Positions 7,978 through 16,270 of a DNA stretch of 46,134 nucleotides are shown here, one piece after another. A program made the position numbers and the translations under genes. The first letter of the stretch is position 1; each line of letters begins with the position of its first letter. The stretch comes from Clostridium sp. 1001271B_151109_B4 (GTDB lineage: Bacteria > Bacillota > Clostridia > Clostridiales > Clostridiaceae): positions 221,604 through 267,737 of the forward strand of contig NZ_JADPBQ010000001.1 in NCBI RefSeq assembly GCF_015670405.1. The letters are read 5' to 3'. Below the pieces are notes generated by a model. It saw only the letters and a list, made by a program, of their open reading frames with translations. It ran no database searches and was not told the origin of the DNA.

Positions 7978-10122
7978 TTATAAATAACTATTTAACTTTT
8001 GTTGTAACTTAAAAATCTCTTTTTTTGCATTTGGGTAATCTGGGTCAATTTCTAATACTTTATTAAAATAACTTATTGCAAGTCTATATTTGCCAATTTC
8101 TCTGAATATAATTGCACATTGATAATATGAAAATGCTATATTCCCATTATTATTGATTATAAAGTTATAATCATTTAATGCAAGATTATATTCAAAAATA
8201 CATCTATAAATATATGCTCTTAAATAATAATTATCTAAATCTTTATCATTAAAAGATATTGCTTCATTAATTAATTCCAAAGCAAAATTAAAATTGTCTT
8301 TATTTAATTCATTTAGTGAAAGTAAGTAAAAAGCCTTACATTTTATCTCATTATTTTCTTCATTAGAGTCATTAATATTTATTAGTAAATTTTTAATTAA
8401 ATCTTCAGCATCTTCTCCTCTATTTAATTTTATTAAGGCCTCACATTTGCATAATATAATTTCACTATCACTGATTTTGTATTTATTTGCTTCATTATAA
8501 ACCATCAATACTTCTTCATTTTCTTGATTATCTAATAATATTTTCATTTTAATAATATAAGGAGTACTAATGTATGGGCAAAGATTAATACATGTATTAG
8601 CAGAATCTAATGCTTCTTTTAAATATCCTAAATTATATAATGCTTCAGCTCTAAAACTGTAAATAAGCGAATCATTTTTATCTACTTCTATACCAATATC
8701 ACTTAATTCTAAACACTCTTCATATTTACCTAACTTAATTAATGTATTGCACTTACAATTTATATAATAGATATTATTAGGCATTAAGTTCAAAACTTTA
8801 TCAAAAAATTTAAGTGACTCATCATATCTTCTTAATTTTGAATATATTCGACCAAGTTTATTGTATATACTGACAAGCTCAATTTCATTATTTTTAGCTT
8901 TTTTGTTTTTTAAAAGTTCATGAAAATATTTTAATGCATTATCATAGGATTCCAGATGAAAGTACGAGTTACCCAAAATATCATACTTTTGGATAATGTC
9001 ACTTTTATTATTACACTTAATTTTCAAAACTAAATTTATTGCTTTTTCATAATTAAAATTTTCATAATAGCACCAAGCTAACTCAAAGTTTAATTTATTA
9101 TTATTTGGGTTTGTTGTTAACTGATCATTTAGCTTAGCAATCAAAATGCTATTTATATATGAAACTCTTTCTCGAAGATAATCATAATATGGATCGATAT
9201 TAATTAAATCAATAAATGTATTCTTGGATTTTTCTAATTCACCAAGTTCAAGAAGTGAATCAGCAAGTCCTACTTTTGCATTAAAATTATTTGGAGAAAT
9301 ATCTAAGCAGTGCTCATATAAATCCTTAGCTTGTTTATAATTCTTTTCTACCCATTCTAATTCTGCTGCATAATAATTTATAGCCATATTATTTGGATAA
9401 CTTTTTATTAAATTAGAAATTATATTTTTTGAAATAGCGTAATTACCTAAAGTCATATGATATCTACACTGAAGCAAATCAAAATATGGATGATATATGT
9501 TAAAACTTTGTAATTGTTCTAAATATGTTTTAACTACTTCCATGTTATTATTGTTTAGCTCCTGTATTATATTAAAATATAAATTAATCCATGAATCATA
9601 ATCTTTATTATCTTCAACTTTAAAAAGGTAATAATTTATAATATCATTATTTTCAACTCTATCAATAATAAAATCAATATATTCTGTTGGAAATTGTTCA
9701 TAAAGTTCTTTTTTTCTTTCCTTTATTTCGAAATGTGAATCAATTAATCTCCATACTTCGCATGGAATATTAATATTATTCATTAAATATTGAAGTAATT
9801 TTTCACAGGCCACATCTTTAGTTTCTAAAGAAAAACTTATATCTTCATTAAGTAATTTATTCCATTCATTTATGTCTATTCTTAATGAAAATGACTTATA
9901 AATAGTTTTAACTTTTTCAATCCATTTTTCTAAGGCAGAATTATCCTCATCAATATTTTCATTTTTAGCATATTCAAGAGCTTTTTCATATGCAGCTCTT
10001 AGAATTTTAAATCCTTCTGGATTATCTTCTGGATTTACTTTGGTTAACATATCGAAATACCTATCTTTTATTAAAGATTTATCTTTAGTTTTATCTATCC
10101 CCAAAACCATCCAAATATCCAT
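7978..10122 (-). CDS. TPR-repeat protein with J-like N-terminal domain
   Basis: A 714-residue soluble protein. Residues 1-50 resemble a J-domain: a start reading MDIWMVLGIDKTKDKSLIKD, then LTKVNPEDNPEGFKILRAAYE. The loop tripeptide that should be HPD is NPE. From about residue 200 to the end the sequence is a long TPR array, with helices of the pattern W/Y-x2-L/A-G-x3-Y-x2-A and blocks such as YDNALKYFHELL, YDESLKFFDKVLNLMPNN and YRLAISYFNKVLEIDPDYPNA. No signal peptide or membrane segment is seen. It is the first gene of a two-gene unit with the HscC-like Hsp70, with no terminator between them. A cochaperone or client-recruiting scaffold for that Hsp70 is the simplest reading. It has an AGGAGG site before ATG. 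Confidence 0.82.
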   Translation of the reverse strand: MDIWMVLGIDKTKDKSLIKDRYFDMLTKVNPEDNPEGFKILRAAYEKALEYAKNENIDEDNSALEKWIEKVKTIYKSFSLRIDINEWNKLLNEDISFSLETKDVACEKLLQYLMNNINIPCEVWRLIDSHFEIKERKKELYEQFPTEYIDFIIDRVENNDIINYYLFKVEDNKDYDSWINLYFNIIQELNNNNMEVVKTYLEQLQSFNIYHPYFDLLQCRYHMTLGNYAISKNIISNLIKSYPNNMAINYYAAELEWVEKNYKQAKDLYEHCLDISPNNFNAKVGLADSLLELGELEKSKNTFIDLINIDPYYDYLRERVSYINSILIAKLNDQLTTNPNNNKLNFELAWCYYENFNYEKAINLVLKIKCNNKSDIIQKYDILGNSYFHLESYDNALKYFHELLKNKKAKNNEIELVSIYNKLGRIYSKLRRYDESLKFFDKVLNLMPNNIYYINCKCNTLIKLGKYEECLELSDIGIEVDKNDSLIYSFRAEALYNLGYLKEALDSANTCINLCPYISTPYIIKMKILLDNQENEEVLMVYNEANKYKISDSEIILCKCEALIKLNRGEDAEDLIKNLLININDSNEENNEIKCKAFYLLSLNELNKDNFNFALELINEAISFNDKDLDNYYLRAYIYRCIFEYNLALNDYNFIINNNGNIAFSYYQCAIIFREIGKYRLAISYFNKVLEIDPDYPNAKKEIFKLQQKLNSYL

Positions 10123-10213
10123 TTTTCCTCCTATATTTTAATTTAACTACCATATTATATAATATGTAACAATTATTAAATTATTATCTTTAAACAAAAT
10201 AATTTACATAAAA

Positions 10214-10245
10214 AATAAGCTGAGACTCATAAATCTCAGCTTATT
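10214..10245 (-). terminator. terminator of the feo operon
   Basis: A 12-bp perfect inverted repeat AATAAGCTGAGA / TCTCAGCTTATT with an 8-nt loop is followed on the minus strand by a T-run. It lies 9 bp beyond the stop of the small Cys-rich gene. Confidence 0.85.
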
Positions 10246-10253
10246 GAAAATGG

Positions 10254-10403
10254 TTATTTTTTAATTTCAAGTTTATTATTACAAGATTTCGCTTCAGAAC
10301 ATCCTGAACAATGACATCCACAACTCTTATTATTCTTAACTATTTTCCTAATAGCTAAAATTAATAGCACTAAAACTATTCCACCAATAATAAAGTTTGC
10401 CAT
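10254..10403 (-). CDS. FeoB-associated Cys-rich membrane protein
   Basis: A 49-residue protein, too short for most gene callers. It opens with one transmembrane helix (MANFIIGGIVLVLLILAI), then a basic stretch RKIVKNNK, then a cysteine cluster SCGCHCSGCSEAKSC with five Cys in about 14 residues. This is the layout of the small proteins that follow feoB in many Firmicutes and are thought to bind iron at the membrane or assist FeoB, in the manner of FeoC. ATG is preceded by AAGGAAG. It is last in the feoA-feoA-feoB operon, 35 bp after feoB, and is followed by a strong terminator. Confidence 0.88.
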   Translation of the reverse strand: MANFIIGGIVLVLLILAIRKIVKNNKSCGCHCSGCSEAKSCNNKLEIKK

Positions 10404-10438
10404 ACTATTCACTTCCTTATTGAGTATAATAAATTATC

Positions 10439-12583
10439 TTAGTTGGCATTTGTTACTTTTTTGTTGCTTTTTATCTCTCTACCTGATAATACTGCTATAG
10501 AAATTGCAAATACTGCAATTAAAACAGAACCAATTGCACCAATTAGGCTGCCAGTACCTAAAATAAAACTACCTACTTGATTAATTATTAAGGCAACAAT
10601 ATAAGCAGTAAGTGTTTGGAATCCTATAGTAATCCACATCCATTTCCATGATCCCATTTCTCTTCTAATTGCACCTATAGCTGCGAAACAAGGAGCATTT
10701 AACATGTTAAATGCAATAAATGCTAATCCACTAGCAGCTGTAAACATTGATCCTATTTGAGTTAATAATACAGGCGTATCTTCTGCTGCTTCTGCTATTC
10801 CAAATAATACTCCAAAGGTACCAACTACATTTTCTTTAGCAACAAAGCCTGTTACTGTTGAAACTGCTGATTGCCAATTTCCAAATCCAAGTGGTGCAAA
10901 TATAGGAGCTATTACTTTTCCTATGCTTGCAAGAATACTATCTTGAGCATCCACCATTTGTAATGTCCAGCTAAATGAACTTGTAAACCAGATTACTGCA
11001 CAAGCCACAAATATAATTGTTCCTGCTTTAACAATAAAGGCTTTTGCTCTGTCCCACATATGAAGTATTACACCTTTAAAGCTTGGAATATGATATTGTG
11101 GTAGTTCCATTACAAAAGGAGCAGGTTCACCTTTAAACATCTTTGTTTTATTTAATATAATTCCACAAATTATAATCATGAAAATTCCTAAGAAATATAC
11201 AGAAGGTGCTACCCATGATGCTCCACCAAATATTGCACCAGCAAATAAAGCGATGATAGGAAGCTTTGCTCCACAAGGAATAAATGTTGTAAGCATTATT
11301 GTAATTCTTCTATCTTTATCATTTTCCATTGTTCTAGTAGCCATTATACCAGGAACTCCACAGCCAGAACTTATAAGAACTGGAATAAATGATTTTCCAG
11401 AAAGACCAAACTTACGGAAAATCCTATCCATAATGAAAGCTATTCTAGCCATATAACCACAATCTTCTAATATTGCTAATAAGAAAAATAATAACATAAT
11501 TTGAGGAACAAATCCTAATACAGCACCAACACCGCCTATTATTCCATCATTAATTAATCCTTGCAACCAAGGTGCAGTTCCTATGTTTTCTAAAAATGCA
11601 GCTACATTTTCTCCAATAATTTCACCAAATAGCGTATCATTAGTCCAATCAGTAAGTATTGCTCCTAATGAACTAACAGAAATATAGTAAACTCCCCACA
11701 TTATTAAAGCGAAAATAGGTAATGCAAGTATTCTATTTGTAACAACTTTATCAATTTTATCTGAAATTGTATGCTTAGAGTTGTCTTTTTTCTTTATAAT
11801 TTTTGAAACAATAGAACCTATAAACTCATATCTTTCTGCAGTAATTATACCTTCAGCATCATCATCAAACTCTTTTTCACATTGAATAATGATATTTTCG
11901 ATTTTATCATTTACTTCATTGTTAATAGTTATTTTTTCTAATAAGTTGCTATCTCTTTCAAAAAGTTTTATTGCCATCCAATTATCGTTAATATCACTTT
12001 TTTTCAAGTTTTCGCTGCTTATTAATGCTTTTATTTCATTAAGTGCAGATTTTACTTCTTGAGAAAAATTCATATTAAAATTATTAGAAGTTTTATTTTT
12101 AGCTATTTCAATTGCTTTTAAAGCAACTTCTTTAGTTCCAGTTCCTTTTAATGCACTAGTCTTAATTACCGGGCATCCTAAGATTTGTGATATTTTATCT
12201 AAATTTATAATATCACCACGTTTTTCAACCACATCAATCATATTTAATGCAATAACCGTTGGTATACCTAATTCTAATATTTGAGTTGTTAAATATAAAT
12301 TTCTTTCAATATTTGAGGCATCAATTATATTTATAATTGCATCTGGTTTATCATCAATCATAAAATTTCTTGTTACTACCTCTTCTAAAGTATATGGAGA
12401 CAAAGAATAAACCCCTGGTAAATCTACAATCTCAACATCATTATGCCCCTTTAATTTACCAACCTTTTTTTCAACCGTTACTCCTGGCCAATTACCTACA
12501 TATTGCTTTGCACCTGTAAGATTATTAAACATTGTAGTTTTACCGCAATTTGGATTACCAGCTAATCCAATTTTAATTGACAT
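10439..12583 (-). CDS. feoB: ferrous iron transporter FeoB
   Basis: A 714-residue ferrous iron permease of the inner membrane. The N-terminal G-domain shows G1 GNPNCGKT (residues 9-16), G3 VDLPGVYSL and G4 ALNMIDVV, followed by the helical GDI-like spacer to about residue 265. The membrane part carries two Gate motifs: LISSGCGVPGIMATRTM (with the conserved Cys in the pore) and FTAASGLAFIAFNMLNAPCFAAIGAI. Length and domain order are those of full-length FeoB. It is co-transcribed with two upstream feoA genes and a downstream small Cys-rich protein, and a Fur box precedes the operon. Expression is therefore expected to rise in low iron. Confidence 0.97.
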   Translation of the reverse strand: MSIKIGLAGNPNCGKTTMFNNLTGAKQYVGNWPGVTVEKKVGKLKGHNDVEIVDLPGVYSLSPYTLEEVVTRNFMIDDKPDAIINIIDASNIERNLYLTTQILELGIPTVIALNMIDVVEKRGDIINLDKISQILGCPVIKTSALKGTGTKEVALKAIEIAKNKTSNNFNMNFSQEVKSALNEIKALISSENLKKSDINDNWMAIKLFERDSNLLEKITINNEVNDKIENIIIQCEKEFDDDAEGIITAERYEFIGSIVSKIIKKKDNSKHTISDKIDKVVTNRILALPIFALIMWGVYYISVSSLGAILTDWTNDTLFGEIIGENVAAFLENIGTAPWLQGLINDGIIGGVGAVLGFVPQIMLLFFLLAILEDCGYMARIAFIMDRIFRKFGLSGKSFIPVLISSGCGVPGIMATRTMENDKDRRITIMLTTFIPCGAKLPIIALFAGAIFGGASWVAPSVYFLGIFMIIICGIILNKTKMFKGEPAPFVMELPQYHIPSFKGVILHMWDRAKAFIVKAGTIIFVACAVIWFTSSFSWTLQMVDAQDSILASIGKVIAPIFAPLGFGNWQSAVSTVTGFVAKENVVGTFGVLFGIAEAAEDTPVLLTQIGSMFTAASGLAFIAFNMLNAPCFAAIGAIRREMGSWKWMWITIGFQTLTAYIVALIINQVGSFILGTGSLIGAIGSVLIAVFAISIAVLSGREIKSNKKVTNAN

Positions 12584-12615
12584 AGTTTTTCCCCCTTATT
12601 TGTTTAATTGTATAA

Positions 12616-12837
12616 TTACTCAATTACAATCATTTCTGCATCAAATTTTCTAATTGATAATTCATATCCTCTTATATTAATTTCAATTGGATCACCTAAT
12701 GGAGCCACTTTACGAACGTAAATTTCACTTCCTTTAGTTATTCCCATATCCATTATTCTTCTACGAATTGGGCCTATACCTTCTACTTTTTTTACTTTTA
12801 CTGTTTGTCCACATTTAACATCCTTTAATGTAGTCAT
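12616..12837 (-). CDS. feoA: FeoA family protein (second copy)
   Basis: A 73-residue SH3-like FeoA protein. The typical core is MTTLKDVKCGQTVKVKKVEG, then RRRIMDMGITKGSEIYVRKVAPLGDPIEINIRGYELSIRK. FeoA acts in the cytoplasm as a partner or regulator of FeoB. It lies between a shorter feoA (11 bp upstream) and feoB (32 bp downstream), all in the same orientation. Confidence 0.93.
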   Translation of the reverse strand: MTTLKDVKCGQTVKVKKVEGIGPIRRRIMDMGITKGSEIYVRKVAPLGDPIEINIRGYELSIRKFDAEMIVIE

Positions 12838-12848
12838 ATTTAATCCCC

Positions 12849-13058
12849 CTAAACTAAGATTCTACTAGCCATTCCTTTATCTAGTGCTATTCTAGCTCCT
12901 TTGATATTTACAATTAAGTTCCCACCTAAATCAGATACTATTGTTATTCCTTCTCCAATTACAAAACCTAAGCTATTAAGAAATTTTTTTGTTTCAGCAT
13001 TACCTGTTATTTTTTTTATTGTGACTTCTTGTCCAACTTGAGATAAAATTAAAGACAT
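12849..13058 (-). CDS. feoA: FeoA family protein (first gene of operon)
   Basis: A 69-residue FeoA-type SH3-like protein: LSQVGQEVTIKKITGNAETKKFLNSLGF followed by GEGITIVSDLGGNLIVNIKGARIALDKGMA. It is more divergent from classic FeoA than the next gene. Tandem feoA genes before feoB are common in clostridia. It is the first gene behind the Fur-controlled promoter. Confidence 0.92.
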   Translation of the reverse strand: MSLILSQVGQEVTIKKITGNAETKKFLNSLGFVIGEGITIVSDLGGNLIVNIKGARIALDKGMASRILV

Positions 13059-13076
13059 TTTTACACCTTCTTTTAT

Positions 13077-13133
13077 TGATAATGATTATCATTACTTATA
13101 ATTATATTATACCCATATTTTAGTATTTGTAAA
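13077..13133 (-). promoter_or_regulatory. feo promoter and Fur box
   Basis: The 15-bp palindrome TGATAATGATTATCA at 13077-13091 matches the Firmicute Fur consensus TGATAATNATTATCA at every position. It lies between the promoter and the first feoA. On the minus strand TTTACA (13128-13133), 16 bp, TATAAT (13106-13111) forms the promoter, so Fe-bound Fur would sit just downstream of the -10 and block initiation. Confidence 0.9.
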
Positions 13134-13249
13134 TATATTTATATATTTTTCCAAATATTTTTATAAATAAATCTAAATAGAATAAAAATGTATATCGTTT
13201 TAATAGAACTTTTAAAGCAATATATATATTCTCACCAAAGGATTATAGA

Positions 13250-13300
13250 AATAAAAACGAACCACAAATAAATTTCTTTTATTTGTGGTTCGTTTTTATT
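13250..13300. terminator. strong terminator after the aldo/keto reductase
   Basis: A 23-bp perfect inverted repeat (13250-13272 and 13278-13300, GC core GAACCAC) with a 5-nt loop and T-rich ends. It terminates the leftward aldo/keto reductase transcript and insulates the feo promoter. Confidence 0.9.
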
Positions 13301-13327
13301 ATTGAATCTAGTTAATTTTAAATATAA

Positions 13328-14164
13328 TTATTTAAAATCAAGATAAGTAGTATTTTCTGGCACCCCTGTTATTGAAGCATTATAACCTTCATCTAATGAA
13401 TTAATTGCATCCATATCTTCCATAGAAAGCTCAAAATCAAAAATGTCTAAGTTTTCTTTTATTCTTCTTTCATTTGATGACTTAGGTATTGGAATTACGC
13501 CTCTTTGTATATGCCATCTTAAGGTTATTTGTGCTATAGATTTCTTATATTTTTCTGCTAATTTTAACATTAACTCATTAGTAGATAACTTACCTCTCAT
13601 GATTGGGCTCCAAGCAACAAGTTGAATATTATTTTCTTCACAGTATCTTAGCATATCATTTTTAGAACTTTGAGGGTGTACTTCTACTTGATTTACCATA
13701 GGCATTATTTCAGCAGTTTTCTTTAATTCCTCTAAATGGCCTATCTTGAAATTACATACTCCTAGAGCTTTCACTTTACCTATTTTATAAAGATACTCAA
13801 AGGCCTTCCATGTTTCAGAATTTAGTTTATTGGGCCAATGAATTAGATATAAATCTAAATAATCAACTTGTAATCTTTCTAAAGATTTGTTAAATGATTC
13901 TATTGTTTTATCATATCCATGATCATCATTCCAAAGTTTAGTGACTAAAAATAAGTCTTCCCTTTTAATTCCACTTTCTTTTATACCATTACCAATTCCA
14001 ACTTCATTTCCATAAAATGAAGCCGTATCTATTTGTTTATATCCAGATTCTAATGCATATTTAACAATTTTAGCTGTTTCTTCATCGCTTCCAGATTTAT
14101 ATGTTCCAAATCCTATAGATGGCATTTTCACATCATTATTTAATACTCTAAATTTTTTAATCAT
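13328..14164 (-). CDS. aldo/keto reductase
   Basis: A 278-residue NADPH-dependent (beta/alpha)8 reductase of the AKR5/2,5-diketo-gluconate-reductase-like group. Visible are GFGTYKS, YKQIDTASFYGNE (catalytic Asp and Tyr), LVTKLWNDDHGYD (catalytic Lys), LIHWPN (catalytic His) and the coenzyme motif IPIPKSSNERRIKENLDIF. Length is normal. Substrate is unknown; such proteins reduce aldehydes, methylglyoxal or sugar ketones. It follows the rpiR/rpiA-remnant pair in the same direction with a 65-bp gap and is closed by a strong terminator. Confidence 0.93.
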   Translation of the reverse strand: MIKKFRVLNNDVKMPSIGFGTYKSGSDEETAKIVKYALESGYKQIDTASFYGNEVGIGNGIKESGIKREDLFLVTKLWNDDHGYDKTIESFNKSLERLQVDYLDLYLIHWPNKLNSETWKAFEYLYKIGKVKALGVCNFKIGHLEELKKTAEIMPMVNQVEVHPQSSKNDMLRYCEENNIQLVAWSPIMRGKLSTNELMLKLAEKYKKSIAQITLRWHIQRGVIPIPKSSNERRIKENLDIFDFELSMEDMDAINSLDEGYNASITGVPENTTYLDFK

Positions 14165-14229
14165 TTTATAATTACCTACCTTTCAACTTCTATTGATCTT
14201 ACTTCATGTTCACATTTTAGGTATTCATC

Positions 14230-14448
14230 CTAAGTTTTTATGACCATGTTGGAAGAACTTTTAATCCATTTTTCTATACAAAGACTAGCCGTTTTAAAAG
14301 ATGGTGTTACTACTTCAATATTTAAACCTGCTTCTTTTATAAAAGATATAAGGTATGAAATAGTACTTCCACCCTCTAATCCTATAATTGTATTGTCCTT
14401 AATATATCTCAACGCTTCTCTTGCACATCTTTTCTTCATTAATTTCAC
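14230..14448 (-). pseudogene. ribose-5-phosphate isomerase A-like remnant
   Basis: A 72-residue ORF whose first 55 residues look like the N-terminal Rossmann segment of RpiA: CAREALRYIKDNTIIGLEGGSTISYLI, then INIEVVTPSFKTASLC-like text. The family phosphate-binding motif G-x-GST has Glu in place of the first variable Gly region (GLEGGST). RpiA is about 220 residues, so roughly two thirds are missing. After the TAG stop the same frame stays open for 17 more codons, to about 14176. It lies 8 bp downstream of an RpiR-type regulator, as expected for a former regulator/target pair. Truncation is seen; homology is by recognition only. Confidence 0.62.
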
Positions 14449-14456
14449 TTCTAGAA

Positions 14457-15311
14457 TTAAATTTTGCTATCAGCAATAGACTGTTCATGTTTACTTAAAT
14501 TTTTATAAACATCAGGTTTTCCTACTGTTAAGAATAAATACAATATTTCTATGACAGTCATAGCAGAAATTCTAGAAAAGTAATATTCATCCAAAAATAA
14601 TTTCTCACGCGTTGCAGTTTTAATATGATAATCGGAGAGTTTAGCAATTGGAGAATTATTGCTGTTTGTGATAGAGACGATATAAGCCTCTTTAGCTTTT
14701 GCAGCTTCAATTACATCAATTAGTCTTTTAGATGATCCTGAATTTGATATTATTATAACAACATCACCTTTTGATAAATTAAATGTATAAGCTATTTGCG
14801 TTTCCCATATTGGATTTGTAACAGAAGGTATCCCAATTTGATTGAATTTGTAACAACCATCAAGCGCTACAGGTATTGTATTTCCTACAGCAGCAAACTG
14901 TACATTTCCAGCCTTTCTAATTAAATTTAATATTTCACTTAATTCTTTTTCATCTATCATAGAAACTGTTTGTTTTAATTCTTCAACTTTATTAGCTAAT
15001 ATATTACTTAATGATTCTTTTATATTGTTATCACTTACATCGCCTGAAGTTTTTACATCATCTTTTTTAGATTCAACAACTTCTCTTGCTAAAGTTATTT
15101 TTAAATGATGAAACCCTTTCATATTACACTTCTTGCAAAATCTAGTAACTGTTGCATCACTTGCTCCAGCAGATTCCGCTAATTCTGAAATTGTCATATC
15201 AATTACTTTTTGTGTATTGTTAACAATGTAATCAGCTATTTTCTTTTCAGCTTCATAAAAGTTATTATATTCAGCAAAAATTATGTCAATTACAGATTTA
15301 TTTTTTTTCAT
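14457..15311 (-). CDS. RpiR/MurR family transcriptional regulator
   Basis: A 284-residue regulator with an N-terminal HTH_6 domain (residues about 5-80, including MTISELAESAGASDATVTRFCKK-type text) and a C-terminal SIS sugar-isomerase fold (about 115-255, with GKGDVVIIISNSGSSKRLIDVIEAAK as the phosphosugar-binding loop). RpiR proteins sense phosphosugars and control neighbouring sugar genes. Both flanking sugar genes here are broken (an rpiA-like remnant downstream, a GH5 remnant upstream), so it may have lost its local targets, unless it controls the aldo/keto reductase. It has a GGAGG site before ATG. Confidence 0.92.
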   Translation of the reverse strand: MKKNKSVIDIIFAEYNNFYEAEKKIADYIVNNTQKVIDMTISELAESAGASDATVTRFCKKCNMKGFHHLKITLAREVVESKKDDVKTSGDVSDNNIKESLSNILANKVEELKQTVSMIDEKELSEILNLIRKAGNVQFAAVGNTIPVALDGCYKFNQIGIPSVTNPIWETQIAYTFNLSKGDVVIIISNSGSSKRLIDVIEAAKAKEAYIVSITNSNNSPIAKLSDYHIKTATREKLFLDEYYFSRISAMTVIEILYLFLTVGKPDVYKNLSKHEQSIADSKI

Positions 15312-15385
15312 GGTATATCCTCCTTTCTATAGATAAATTCCTTAATTAAAACATACCAATAAAAATTAATTTTGTAAATAAGCAA

Positions 15386-15790
15386 TCACACGAAAATTAT
15401 TTTTGCGACATAAAATAAAAGACTATCATCAATAACCATTGAATATTGATGTGTATCTAAAACTACATTTTTAAACTCTTCTTCTCTCATAAAGTCTTTC
15501 CATGATTTTAAATCAAAGCCATCATGGAATACTACAGCTTTATCTTCTGGCATATGCTTACGCATAACCCTATAAGCATCAATATAAAAAATACGTAAAA
15601 ACTTTAATGGAATAGGACCATTCCCTTTAGCCATTTCTTCATCAACTGGCTTATACCTATTTTGGATATCAAATAAATCTCACATTTTTTCAGTTATAGG
15701 CTCATTTAATATTTGAATTCCGTAAAGGCCTTTTCTTTTACCGTATCTTTCTGCTAATATTTCCAAATTTAATTGTGCTCCTAGAAAAGT
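15386..15790 (-). pseudogene. broken GH5 exo-beta-1,3-glucanase-like gene
   Basis: One continuous frame from about 15790 to 15386 reads as the central part of a GH5 glucanase. It runs LAERYGKRKGLYGIQILNEPI (catalytic acid/base Glu codon at 15701-15703), a TGA stop at 15680-15682 where Trp is plausible, then YIDAYRVMRKHMPEDKAVVF and KNVVLDTHQYSM. The sequence then departs into a hydrophobic tail and stops. The N-terminal part and everything after DTHQY, including the nucleophile, are gone, and no start codon or ribosome binding site is present at the left end. It is a decayed internal fragment of a gene once about 1.2 kb long. Confidence 0.75.
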
Positions 15791-15796
15791 ACGAAA

Positions 15797-15831
15797 AAAT
15801 AAGGGATAATATTAATATTTATCCCTTATTT
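15797..15831 (-). terminator. terminator after the small membrane protein gene
   Basis: A 13-bp perfect inverted repeat AAATAAGGGATAA / TTATCCCTTATTT with a 9-nt loop and flanking T-runs is placed 4 bp past the stop of the 84-residue gene. The GH5 remnant appears to start at its left edge. Confidence 0.8.
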
Positions 15832-15835
15832 CAAA

Positions 15836-16090
15836 TTATACGCTATCATACTTATCATTTTTTACAAATATGAATGAAAAAACTAATGATAAAATTAGAA
15901 ATACAAAAATCCAACTACTTAATTTATTAAAAAATAAAATTTCTACTAATAAATTAAATATCAATGTTATAATAGGACCTATATAAAATTTCTTTTTAAT
16001 AATTGATACTAAAACTCCGCTACCAATTGATATTATAGGTATTATTACAAGTTGCATGACTAATGGATTCACATTTTCTACTAATGCCAA
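15836..16090 (-). CDS. small three-helix membrane protein (DUF2651-like)
   Basis: An 84-residue hydrophobic protein with three predicted membrane helices (about residues 10-30, 37-52 and 57-76) and a charged C-terminus KNDKYDSV. The opening LVENVNPLVMQLVIIPIISIGSGV and the KKKFYIGPIITLIFNLL segment resemble the DUF2651 group of small Firmicute membrane proteins; this match is from memory and moderate. Function is unknown. ATG is preceded by AGGGGGATG. It is monocistronic. Confidence 0.6.
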   Translation of the reverse strand: MALVENVNPLVMQLVIIPIISIGSGVLVSIIKKKFYIGPIITLIFNLLVEILFFNKLSSWIFVFLILSLVFSFIFVKNDKYDSV

Positions 16091-16216
16091 TTTACATCCC
16101 CCTCTTATAATGAAATAATAATTTTATAATCATAAACTCTCTTGCTTAATATTAACATGATTCTCTATAGCTTACAGTTAAACTTATGTAAAATGTTTAT
16201 ACTATAATGTTAATAA

Positions 16217-16255
16217 AAGCGATGAATACAGTATTAAACTAAAAATTCATCGCTT
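16217..16255 (-). terminator. terminator after the mannanase gene
   Basis: An 11-bp perfect inverted repeat AAGCGATGAAT / ATTCATCGCTT with a 17-nt loop lies 16 bp past the mannanase stop. The following minus-strand sequence is AT-rich but has only a weak T-run. Confidence 0.6.
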
Positions 16256-16270
16256 ACATAAGTTATATTA

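Noticed and set aside
14240..14479. 79-codon plus-strand ORF over the rpiA remnant
   Set aside because: The opposite strand shows recognisable RpiA-like text; the plus-strand frame has no family features.
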